NCBI RefSeq assembly: GCF_026410305.1
Contig: NZ_JAPMLQ010000003.1
Span: forward strand, 372,001 to 436,000
From: Sulfitobacter sp. F26204
GTDB taxonomy: Bacteria; Pseudomonadota; Alphaproteobacteria; Rhodobacterales; Rhodobacteraceae
Length of the DNA: 64,000 nt
Reading direction: 5' to 3'
Shown here: piece by piece, positions 36,964 through 45,700 of the stretch
How the letters are laid out: each line of letters starts with the position of its first letter
Numbering within the stretch: position 1 is the first letter of the stretch
Position numbers and translations under genes: made by a program
The notes under the pieces: model-generated
Told to the model about the DNA's origin: nothing
What the model saw: the letters and a program-made list of their open reading frames with translations, nothing else
The model's database searches: none

Positions 36964-37263
36964 ATGAACCGCACCCCACGCCCCGCATTTGGCACATTGA
37001 TTTTCTTTGCAATTGCCTTTGCTCTGAGCCTTTATTTCACCTTTGCCGCTGTTCAGGGCGACTATGGGTTGTTCCGGCGTGCCGAGATTGTCGCCGAAAG
37101 TCAGGATTTGCGCCAACAGTTGACAACTGTGCGCATTGAAGTGGCACGGATGGAAAACCTGACCAAACGCATGTCTGACGATTACCTCGACCTTGATCTA
37201 CTGGATGAACAGGCCCGACGTGTTCTGGGCATGGTGCGCAGCGACGAGATTGTTATCCGCTAA
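36964..37263 (+). CDS. FtsB/DivIC-like septum formation protein
   Basis: 99 residues: short cytoplasmic N-terminus, one membrane helix (about 10-30, GTLIFFAIAFALSLYFTFAAV) and a coiled coil (about 40-75) with leucines at heptad positions, ending DLLDEQARRVLGMVRSDEIVI, the DivIC/FtsB-type end. These proteins stabilise the FtsL-FtsQ division complex. Alphaproteobacteria often place this gene just before pdhA. There is a 136-bp gap to pdhA with its own operator, so the two are probably transcribed separately. Confidence 0.88.
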   Translation: MNRTPRPAFGTLIFFAIAFALSLYFTFAAVQGDYGLFRRAEIVAESQDLRQQLTTVRIEVARMENLTKRMSDDYLDLDLLDEQARRVLGMVRSDEIVIR

Positions 37264-37343
37264 GCAAATTCCGGCGTTCAGACCGGTGCAGAGAAAGCCC
37301 GTCCTGAATCCCCCTACCCTTTGCCCTGCGAATCCGATAAAGA

Positions 37344-37363
37344 ATAGTTTAACACTAAACTAT
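37344..37363. promoter_or_regulatory. Operator-like inverted repeat ahead of pdhA
   Basis: ATAGTTTA and TAAACTAT, a perfect 8-bp inverted repeat with a 4-base spacer (ACAC), 36 bases upstream of the pdhA start. Same core and spacing as at lpdA (24011-24034). TATATAAGC follows and could be the -10 region. Confidence 0.7.
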
Positions 37364-37399
37364 ATAAGCGCAGCCCATGCGCTGGCGGAGGACGATCCC

Positions 37400-38410
37400 A
37401 TGGCGGCAAAGAAATCCACGAAAAAACCGAATGTCTCCGCGGAGGAGCTAAAGGCCTATTACAAGGACATGCTGCTGATCCGGCGTTTCGAAGAAAAGGC
37501 AGGCCAGCTTTATGGCATGGGATTGATCGGGGGATTTTGCCACCTCTACATCGGCCAGGAAGCTGTCGTCGTAGGCCTTGAAGCCACTGCCGAGGAAGGC
37601 GACAAGCGCATCACATCCTACCGGGATCATGGTCATATGCTGGCCTGCGGCATGGATCCGAACGGTGTGATGGCAGAACTTACCGGCCGCGAGGGAGGCT
37701 ATTCCAAGGGCAAGGGCGGCTCGATGCACATGTTCTCGAAGGAAAAACATTTCTACGGCGGTCACGGGATTGTCGCGGCACAGGTGCCACTGGGTGCGGG
37801 GCTCGCCTTTTCGGACAAGTACAAGGACAACGGCCGCGTGACCTTTACCTATTTCGGCGATGGCGCAGCGAACCAGGGCCAGGTCTATGAAACCTTCAAT
37901 ATGGCCGCTCTTTGGAAACTGCCCTGTATTTTCGTCATCGAAAACAACCAGTACGCCATGGGGACATCGCAACAGCGTTCGACGTCTTCTGCTGAAATCT
38001 GGGAACGCGGCAAGGCCTTTGGCATTCCTGGAGAAGCCGTGGATGGCATGGATGTTCTGGCCGTCAAAGCCGCCGGTGAAACCGCGGTGGCACACTGCCG
38101 TTCAGGCGAAGGCCCCTATATTCTGGAAATCAAGACCTATCGGTATCGTGGCCATTCGATGTCTGACCCCGCCAAATACCGCAGCCGTGAAGAAGTCCAG
38201 AAAATGCGCGATGAACGAGACCCGATCGAGGCCGTGCGCAGCTTGTTGCTTGAGGGCAAACATGCAACCGAGGACGATCTGAAAGCCATCGACAAAGAGA
38301 TCAAGAAAATAGTGAATGCTTCTGCTGATTTTGCAAAGGAAAGCCCGGAACCACATCTGGATGAGCTTTGGACAGACATTTACGCAACCGAAGTTCCGCA
38401 GGAGGCTTGA
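37400..38410 (+). CDS. pdhA: Pyruvate dehydrogenase E1 component, alpha subunit
   Basis: 336 residues from the ATG at 37400, which follows GCGGAGGACGATCCC. Decarboxylates pyruvate with thiamine diphosphate. TPP motif GDGAANQGQVYETFNMA (about 154-170) through IENNQYAMG (about 180-188); RYRGHSMSDPAKYRSREE is the phosphorylation-loop region of E1 alpha. The N-terminal Lys-rich tail (AAKKSTKKP) is usual. An in-frame ORF extends upstream into ftsB but has no support. Followed by pdhB after 3 bases. Confidence 0.97.
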   Translation: MAAKKSTKKPNVSAEELKAYYKDMLLIRRFEEKAGQLYGMGLIGGFCHLYIGQEAVVVGLEATAEEGDKRITSYRDHGHMLACGMDPNGVMAELTGREGGYSKGKGGSMHMFSKEKHFYGGHGIVAAQVPLGAGLAFSDKYKDNGRVTFTYFGDGAANQGQVYETFNMAALWKLPCIFVIENNQYAMGTSQQRSTSSAEIWERGKAFGIPGEAVDGMDVLAVKAAGETAVAHCRSGEGPYILEIKTYRYRGHSMSDPAKYRSREEVQKMRDERDPIEAVRSLLLEGKHATEDDLKAIDKEIKKIVNASADFAKESPEPHLDELWTDIYATEVPQEA

Positions 38411-38413
38411 ACA

Positions 38414-39793
38414 ATGGCCATTGAAATTCTGATGCCCGCCCTGAGCCCGACAATGGAAGAAGGCACCCTGGCCAAATGGCTGGTCAAGGAAGGCGATACT
38501 GTTGCTTCCGGTGACATTCTTGCCGAGATCGAAACCGATAAGGCCACGATGGAATTCGAGGCGGTCGACGAAGGCACCATCGGCAAGATCCTGATCGAGG
38601 AAGGCACCGAAGGCGTCAAGGTGAATACCCCTATCGCCGTGATGCTGGAAGACGGCGAAAACGCCGATGACATCGGCTCGGCTTCTTCTTCTGCGACGCC
38701 AGCCGAAGAACCTGCCAAAGCTGAGAAAAAGGAAAAGCCGAAAGAACCCGCCGCCGAAGGACATAAACAACCGGAACCCGATGTCACCCCCGATTGGCCC
38801 GACGGCACCAAGTTGAAACAACAAACGGTCCGCGAAGCCCTGCGCGACGGCATGTCCGAAGAAATGCGCCGCGATGACAGTATCTTTCTGATGGGGGAAG
38901 AGGTCGCTGAATATCAGGGCGCATACAAGATCTCGCAGGGGATGCTGGACGAATTCGGCAACAAACGGGTTATCGACACGCCGATCACCGAACATGGCTT
39001 TGCCGGCATCGGTGTTGGTGCCGCATTCGGCGGTTTGCGCCCGATTGTGGAATTCATGACCTTCAACTTTGCCATGCAAGCCATTGACCAGATCATCAAC
39101 TCCGCGGCGAAAACGCTCTATATGTCCGGGGGACAGATGGGTGCGCCGATGGTGTTCCGCGGCCCCAATGGCGCCGCCGCCCGTGTCGGGGCGCAGCACA
39201 GCCAGGACTATGCAGCATGGTACATGCAGGTGCCGGGTTTGAAAGTCGCAATGCCCTACTCTGCTTCCGACTACAAAGGTCTGATCAAAACAGCGATCCG
39301 CGATCCCAATCCGGTGATTTTCCTCGAAAACGAGATCCTTTACGGTCGTTCCTTTGATGTGCCTGATCTGGAGGATTATACAGTCCCCTTTGGCAAGGCC
39401 CGCATTTGGCGCGAAGGCGATGATGTGACCATTGTCAGTTTTGGGATCGGGATGAGCTATGCTTTGGAAGCCGCAGAGAAATTGGCCGACGAAGGCATCA
39501 ACGCCGAAGTCATCGACCTGCGCACCCTACGTCCGATGGACACGGGCGCAATCCTGAAATCAGTCAAGAAAACCAACCGTCTGGTCACTGTCGAAGAAGG
39601 CTGGCCGCAGGGATCGGTAGGCAGCTACATTTCATCCATAGTGATGCAGGAAGCATTTGATTATCTAGACGCGCCGGTAATCAATTGCACTGGCAAGGAC
39701 GTGCCGATGCCCTATGCGGCGAACCTGGAAAAACACGCGTTGGTGACGACCAAAGAAGTCATCGAAGCCGCGAAAAAAGTGACGTACAAGTAA
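38414..39793 (+). CDS. pdhB: Pyruvate dehydrogenase E1 beta subunit with lipoyl domain
   Basis: 459 residues, about 120 longer than E1 beta of most bacteria because of an N-terminal lipoyl domain (about 1-80) with the acceptor Lys in [14 protein letters not shown], then an acidic Ala/Pro/Glu/Lys linker (about 90-130) and the transketolase-like beta domain (about 135-459, with [28 protein letters not shown] and [15 protein letters not shown]). This fusion is known in alphaproteobacteria. The lipoyl domain resembles that of pdhC closely, suggesting duplication within the operon. Confidence 0.97.
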   Translation: MAIEILMPALSPTMEEGTLAKWLVKEGDTVASGDILAEIETDKATMEFEAVDEGTIGKILIEEGTEGVKVNTPIAVMLEDGENADDIGSASSSATPAEEPAKAEKKEKPKEPAAEGHKQPEPDVTPDWPDGTKLKQQTVREALRDGMSEEMRRDDSIFLMGEEVAEYQGAYKISQGMLDEFGNKRVIDTPITEHGFAGIGVGAAFGGLRPIVEFMTFNFAMQAIDQIINSAAKTLYMSGGQMGAPMVFRGPNGAAARVGAQHSQDYAAWYMQVPGLKVAMPYSASDYKGLIKTAIRDPNPVIFLENEILYGRSFDVPDLEDYTVPFGKARIWREGDDVTIVSFGIGMSYALEAAEKLADEGINAEVIDLRTLRPMDTGAILKSVKKTNRLVTVEEGWPQGSVGSYISSIVMQEAFDYLDAPVINCTGKDVPMPYAANLEKHALVTTKEVIEAAKKVTYK

Positions 39794-40165
39794 ATGACGC
39801 TGCGCAGCCTGATCCTCGGCTTCGTTACTGGGTGTGCCGTTACAGCCGCCGGATTCTACGTGACGCGCACGCTAAGCGTTCTGGATGAGGGAATCTCCAC
39901 CACGTATTTGTCTTTCGAGCTTGAGACACTACAAAAAGCAAGCGATGTCACAAGGAAGATGGCGGAGCCACACTGGCGCGGGCTGTCACGGCAAAACGCC
40001 ACCGCACGACCGACCGAACCTTCGCTTTTCGACTTCGCGAAAGGGGATGAGGGCCTTGTCGCCGATCCCGTGTTTCTGAAGCGGGAAAGTGGCTACATCG
40101 CTGAGATCCAGACCCATTGCCACCGTTTGCCCGGCGCCGACTGTGAACAAAAAGGAACCAACTGA
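39794..40165 (+). CDS. Membrane-anchored protein of unknown function inside the pdh operon
   Basis: 123 residues starting directly after the pdhB stop (TAA then ATG). One N-terminal hydrophobic helix (about 4-26, [19 protein letters not shown]) and a polar remainder with two Cys near the end ([11 protein letters not shown]). No domain recognised. It ends one base before the pdhC start, so it is clearly part of the operon. A gene between E1 beta and E2 is unexpected; a periplasmic or membrane-facing role would not match a cytoplasmic complex. Confidence 0.75.
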   Translation: MTLRSLILGFVTGCAVTAAGFYVTRTLSVLDEGISTTYLSFELETLQKASDVTRKMAEPHWRGLSRQNATARPTEPSLFDFAKGDEGLVADPVFLKRESGYIAEIQTHCHRLPGADCEQKGTN

Positions 40166-40166
40166 G

Positions 40167-41462
40167 ATGCCAACAGAAATCCTCATGCCCGCGCTGTCGC
40201 CCACGATGGAAGAAGGTACACTTGCGAAATGGCTGGTCAAGGAGGGTGACAGCGTGTCCTCCGGCGATGTCATGTGTGAGATTGAAACCGACAAGGCGAC
40301 GATGGAATTCGAAGCTGTCGACGAAGGTGTGATCGGCAAGATATTGATCCCGGACGGCACGGAAGGGGTGGCTGTGAACACCGCCATCGCCCTATTGCTG
40401 GAAGAGGGCGAAACGCAAGACGACATAAGGTCCGCACCTGGGAAACCGACAGAACCTCAGCAAGTTGAAGAAAAAACTGACGCTGCACCGGCCCAAGACG
40501 CCCCGCAGACGCCGCCCTCGCTGCAAACCGAAGACGGCGACCGGATTTTCGCCTCTCCACTTGCGCGGCGCATTGCGGCCGACAAAGGCATCGATCTGGC
40601 CGAAATATCCGGATCAGGGCCGCGTGGACGGATCATAAAGGCAGATGTCGAAGGACTGTCCAAATCACAAACCCCGTCGGACAAGGCGGCCAGCGCCTCT
40701 GCCCAGCCTGCCAAACCCGCGGCACCATCCGGTCCTGCGACCGACACCATCCTGAAAATCTACGAAGGGCGTGAATACCAAGAAATCGCTTTGGACGGCA
40801 TGCGCAAGACCATTGCCGCCCGCCTGACCGAAGCCAAGCAAACCGTGCCGCATTTCTACCTGCGCCGTGATATTCGGCTTGATGCGCTGATGGCCTTTCG
40901 CGCAGATCTGAACAAGCAACTTGAAACTCGTGGCGTGAAGCTGTCGGTCAATGATTTCATCATCAAGGCCTGTGCATTGGCACTTCAACAGGTGCCCGAG
41001 GCAAACGCCGTCTGGGCCGGTGATCGTGTGCTGCAACTCACACCTTCCGATGTAGCCGTGGCCGTCGCCATCGAGGGGGGCTTGTTCACACCTGTCCTGC
41101 AAGATGCTGAAACAAAAAGTCTTTCTAGACTTTCGGCGGAAATGAAGGATCTTGCGGCCCGCGCCAAAGACCGCAAGCTGGCACCTCATGAATATCAGGG
41201 GGGCAGCTTTGCCATCTCCAACCTGGGAATGTTCGGAATCGACAATTTTGATGCGGTGATCAACCCACCTCATGGCGCAATTCTGGCCGTTGGGGCTGGT
41301 ACGAAAAAACCCGTGGTAGAAGCCGACGGTCAGATTGCAGTGGCGACTGTCATGTCAGTGACTTTGTCGGTTGATCACCGTGTTATTGACGGCGCTTTGG
41401 GCGCAGTCTTGCTTAACGCGATCAAGGACAATCTTGAATCACCGATGACCATGCTGGCCTGA
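40167..41462 (+). CDS. pdhC: Pyruvate dehydrogenase E2, dihydrolipoamide acetyltransferase
   Basis: 431 residues. Lipoyl domain (1-80, acceptor Lys in [14 protein letters not shown]), linker rich in Ala, Pro and Gln, peripheral-subunit-binding domain (about 127-162, [20 protein letters not shown]) and catalytic acetyltransferase domain (about 200-431) ending in the active-site [12 protein letters not shown]. The ATG at 40167 is chosen because the product then begins [17 protein letters not shown] like pdhB; upstream in-frame codons lie in the preceding gene. A terminator follows 90 bases later. Confidence 0.97.
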   Translation: MPTEILMPALSPTMEEGTLAKWLVKEGDSVSSGDVMCEIETDKATMEFEAVDEGVIGKILIPDGTEGVAVNTAIALLLEEGETQDDIRSAPGKPTEPQQVEEKTDAAPAQDAPQTPPSLQTEDGDRIFASPLARRIAADKGIDLAEISGSGPRGRIIKADVEGLSKSQTPSDKAASASAQPAKPAAPSGPATDTILKIYEGREYQEIALDGMRKTIAARLTEAKQTVPHFYLRRDIRLDALMAFRADLNKQLETRGVKLSVNDFIIKACALALQQVPEANAVWAGDRVLQLTPSDVAVAVAIEGGLFTPVLQDAETKSLSRLSAEMKDLAARAKDRKLAPHEYQGGSFAISNLGMFGIDNFDAVINPPHGAILAVGAGTKKPVVEADGQIAVATVMSVTLSVDHRVIDGALGAVLLNAIKDNLESPMTMLA

Positions 41463-41553
41463 CCCGGCACTTTCGACGCGCAATCTGGCCCGTATGGCCC
41501 AAAGCGCCCTGCCGCTGATCAAGCCCGTTAACAACGCTGCGTTGACACCCTGT

Positions 41554-41582
41554 AAAACCCGCGCCTGGCGGGTTTTCATTTT
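41554..41582 (+). terminator. Terminator between pdhC and cysE
   Basis: AAAACCCGC and GCGGGTTTT form a perfect 9-bp stem with a 5-base loop, followed by CATTTT. As A-runs precede and T-runs follow the stem it can end transcripts from both sides: pdh operon (plus) and cysE/GTA side (minus). Confidence 0.85.
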
Positions 41583-41593
41583 CATGCCTGGGC

Positions 41594-42403
41594 TCAGTCC
41601 TGTGGCCCGAACATGTGGTTCATGGAAATCGAAGGCTGCTCACAGCCTGCCTCACCCACAATCCGTGCCGGAATACCAGCCACTGTTTTACAGGGCGGCA
41701 CGTCTTCAAGAACCACAGATCCGGCGGCGACCCGGCTACAGTGGCCAACTTTGATATTGCCCAGTACTTTGGCACCCGCCCCGATAAGCACACCATCGCC
41801 GATCTTGGGATGGCGGTCCTCTTCCTCTTTGCCCGTTCCACCCAGCGTCACCGAATGCAGCATGGAAACGTTATCCCCGACTACAGCGGTTTCTCCGATG
41901 ACAACCGAATGGGCGTGGTCAATCATCACCCCTTTGCCGATGCGCGCACCGGGATGAATATCAACTCCGAAAATTTCACTGACACGCATCTGAACAAAAT
42001 ACGCCAGATCATTCCGGCCCTTCGTCCAGAGATGGTGGCCGACTCGGTAAGCCTGCACCGCCTGATATCCCTTGAAATACAGGATCGGCTGGGCCAGCCG
42101 GTGGCAGGCGGGATCACGCTCATAGATCGCCATCAGATCAGCGCGGGCCGCTTCAACGAGGTCCGGTTCCTCAGTAAAGGCGTCTTCGACCATTTCACGC
42201 ACCACGACCATCGACATCTCATTTGATGCAAGTTTTGCGGCAATTCGATATGAGAGGGCTTTTTGCAGCGATTTGTGGTGCAAGATGCAGGCATGCACAA
42301 AGCCGCCGATCAACGGTTCGTCCTGAACGGCCTGTTGAGCCTCAATAGTGATCTGATCCCAAACAGGATCAAGCGAAGCAATTTTTCGGCGTGGTTCAAT
42401 CAT
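41594..42403 (-). CDS. cysE: Serine O-acetyltransferase
   Basis: 269 residues. Acetylates L-serine with acetyl-CoA in cysteine synthesis. N-terminal helical domain (about 15-140) and C-terminal left-handed beta helix of hexapeptide repeats: GVDIHPGARIGKGVMIDHA, VVIGETAVVGDNVSMLH and the loop GKEEEDRHPKIGDGVLIGAG. The conserved His in DHAHSVVIGE is present. It lies 93 bases beyond the last GTA-linked gene on the same strand; I recall cysE flanking GTA clusters in this order. Confidence 0.95.
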   Translation of the reverse strand: MIEPRRKIASLDPVWDQITIEAQQAVQDEPLIGGFVHACILHHKSLQKALSYRIAAKLASNEMSMVVVREMVEDAFTEEPDLVEAARADLMAIYERDPACHRLAQPILYFKGYQAVQAYRVGHHLWTKGRNDLAYFVQMRVSEIFGVDIHPGARIGKGVMIDHAHSVVIGETAVVGDNVSMLHSVTLGGTGKEEEDRHPKIGDGVLIGAGAKVLGNIKVGHCSRVAAGSVVLEDVPPCKTVAGIPARIVGEAGCEQPSISMNHMFGPQD

Positions 42404-42496
42404 AGGTCACATCCTCTATTGTCGCCTGCTTACAATATTCGGACCGGGGTTTCCAAACGCAAACCTGTGATAACTGGCATTTATCCTTTTGTAATG

Positions 42497-42799
42497 TCAC
42501 CAGGCCTTACATTCGGGCGCCTGTCGGTGTTCATGAATTGCCTGCAACACATGACACCAACAGGCGCAATAATCGGGATCATCGAAACCGGGTTCATCGC
42601 TCAAACGCCTGCGCCGTGCGGCTGCCAACAATGTCCCGTTGCCCCAGGCTGGATGCAGCCGGCCCAACCGTCGCACAAAGCGATCTGCGCTTTCCGCTTC
42701 GCGCAACATGCGGCTGCAAACCTGCTCGCGAAAGGCTGGCGGCGTAGCCAGTAAAACGCGAGCAGCAGCGGATACATCACTGTAATGCAGCGCACGCAT
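42497..42799 (-). CDS. Small Cys/His-rich protein coupled to the GTA cluster
   Basis: 100 residues. The start overlaps the stop of the 1360-residue GTA protein by one base (TGATG), so it is translated with the cluster. Mostly helical and basic (RRLGRLHPAW, LLAAARRRRL), with a Cys/His cluster near the end (DYCACWCHVL, then IHEHR) that could bind a metal. It is not one of the numbered RcGTA structural genes that I know. It may belong to a conserved roseobacter DUF. Role in GTA unknown. Confidence 0.7.
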   Translation of the reverse strand: MRALHYSDVSAAARVLLATPPAFREQVCSRMLREAESADRFVRRLGRLHPAWGNGTLLAAARRRRLSDEPGFDDPDYCACWCHVLQAIHEHRQAPECKAW

Positions 42800-45700
42800 C
42801 AGGCGACGTGCACCCGCTGAAACAAACCCGTTCCATATGCGCTTGATACCTGTGCCACTGCCACGTCAAATGGTGCCATCACACCATCGGTCAGCTGCAT
42901 TGCTGTGGTATATTGCCATGACGGCACCTCAACGAGCGTTTCGCGCAAGACCGAAGCCCCCTGCACCACCCGAACAACATAACGTTCGGTTTCCTCTCCC
43001 AAAGGCACTTCCGGAACGTCCCAACCATCGCCATCAACACGCGTGCGTCTGATCCATGTCACTGCAATATCCCCCCCGTATTGCGGTACCGCACGTAAAT
43101 GGCACGGACTGTAGGGCCGCAGCCCGTTACCATCAAATGCCTGGACCGAATGGCGGTAGGATGGATCATCATTGCTGCGCTTTGCAGGTCCAATACGAAA
43201 GTTCTGTACAACCCGGCGCAAGTTTGGGCTCAGTTCAATTTGTTCGGGTGTGCCGTCCAACAGGACAAACTTTGATCCACTCGGCCAAACGCCGGGCATC
43301 AAACCATCCGATCCCGCTTGTCCACGTAACCGGGTTTTCAACCAGTACCTGCGCGGCCCGATCAGTTCAGCTTCTGCAAACTGGAAAATTTCCCATTGAT
43401 CTGAACTGCCATCGCCGATTGCCGCCAGATTGGCCCCTGCCAATAATGCCTCCTGGCTCACGGACGACAGCTGACCGCTGATCAATTCCACCTCCAGAAC
43501 AGCACCACGGTCGAGGACCCCGGCGGAAGCAAAGGGTAAATCGCTATGGGTGACCCCCATGATCGAACGGTCGGTAATAATTTTGTCCAGTTGATAATTC
43601 GCATCGATACTGGAGCGATACAGCGCAACCCGCCCCGGCCAGGGCTGCGCTGTTGCGGCGATATGCGGCGCATGGGGCGTCTCATCCCCCCGCAGCAAGG
43701 GAATATCCAGGAAATGGGAAACGACAGGCGTCGGCGCAACAAAGGCGCGCGCCGTTACCACTTCATCAAAAATGTCCGCCAGATCATAAACCTGGGGCTC
43801 AATCCGAACAGCGTCAAGGATCTGCACATCTGACTGTTCAACCCGGTCAATTCTGTAAAGCGCTGCTCGTTCCGCCTGCTCTGCAGGCAATTCGATGACG
43901 TCGCCCGCACCTATTTGCAGCTTGGACGGCGGCAGCGCAAGCCGCAGCGTATCGCGCGCCACGCGCGCTTCCGTCAACCAGCGTTCAGCAACCTGCCGCC
44001 CTTCACCTCGGGTCAACATGATATTTACTTCTGATCCTGCAACAGAATGGGTCGCTTCATCCGCTAGCACGGCTTCTTCCGCGATAACTTCAAAATCTGC
44101 ATCCGCCTGAACAAACCGCAGCCGCATCCTGCCAGAGACTTCAGCATCGGAGTCCCGCACCTGTACGTAAGTTCCGTCAAGCTCGGCACTGACAGCGAGT
44201 TGCTCAAGATCAAGTTTGAAAGGTTTCAATCCGTCCCGCATGCGAAACTGCAATACGCCATCCCGCTCGATCGCATCAAAGCCATACCGGATCATCAATG
44301 GTTGCAAAGCCGATCGAGCATCTGTCACCTGTTCCACAGCATATCCCCGCACATAGCCGTACAGACCATCAGTACTGAAGTCCTCCAGCCCAGCGCGCCG
44401 ACAGATTTCGCCCACGACGGAAGCCAATGACCGTCCTGCCGTCCGCCCGTTGATCCAGTGACCCCGCATATAATTTTCCCCATCGCTCCATTTGCCGATG
44501 TTGTTGGGAAAAAACGGATAGGGCCGAGTATCAAAAGCCCAGACAAATGCCCGGCTCATGTCCAACATCCTGCCCTGATATTCAGTGGACATAGGGTTAT
44601 GGGCTGGGTCATCCCAGTAAGTGGCCATTGCCCGCAGATATTGCATCTGCATCAGTTCATCGCGCGCACCGTTCGAATAATGCGGTAGCTTGCTTTCAGA
44701 ACTCTTGCGATCAAGAAATTTGTTGGGCTGGTTGGCTCCCTTGTCTATCGCCGCACATCCATACTCCGTGAACCAAAGCGGTTTCGACATTGGCTCCCAG
44801 GATGTTGGCGTGGCCTGGCGTATTCCGTTGATACGTTCATGGTGGAAGTTTCCCCACCATCCCTGCAAATCCTTGAATCTGTAGATCCAAGGCTCAAAAT
44901 GCGCTTCATCCGTTATGTCGGTGCGAATCTGCGCATCCCGGGCTTCGGGCGAGTGATAATACCAATCATACCCTTCACCACCCTCGATATTGCTCTTGAG
45001 ATAGTCAAGATCATAGATCGCATCCCAGTTCCGCCCATCCAGATGATCCGGCGTGTCGCGCCAGTCCGCCAGAGGCATGTAGTTGTCAATGCCGATAAAA
45101 TCGATATTTTCATCCGCCCAAAGCGGGTCCAGATGAAAATAACGGTCACCTGTCCCGTCTTGCGGCTGATACCCGAAATACTCTGACCAATCCGCAGCAT
45201 AGCTGATCTTGGTATGCGGACCGAGAATCTTGCGCACCTCGGCTGCCAGGGCTCTCAGGCGTTGCACCGCAATGAACACACCTTCGCTCCCGCGAATCTG
45301 GGTGAGTCCGCGCATTTCGGATCCGATGCAAAACGCCTCGACTCCTCCAGCAACAGAACACAGCATCGCATTGTGCAGGATGAACCTTGTAAAGGACCAA
45401 TCTTCCGGCTTGTCTTCGAAGGTTTCCTCCTCCTCTTCCCCTTCACTCGGTGCTGCTCCTTCAGATCCTTCACCACTGGTCGGTCCCGTGCCGGTTTCTT
45501 CCCCCGCCCCGGTTGTTTCACCCTCTCCCGTGATCTCTGTTTCGCTCTCTTCCTCTGAGTCAGAGATGAAAACCACTTCGCCCTCGACAACCGTAAAACT
45601 TTCTGCGGTCGCCGTGCCGAAGAACGCTTCGACCTCGGACTGCGCTGCCGCAGTTCCATCCGGGCTGCCAGGCTGTCCCGGTGCCTTTGACAGGGTAATG

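Noticed and set aside
38102-39199. 365-residue open frame on the minus strand
   Set aside because: Antisense to pdhA/pdhB; Phe- and Arg-rich run without any family feature, no ribosome site.
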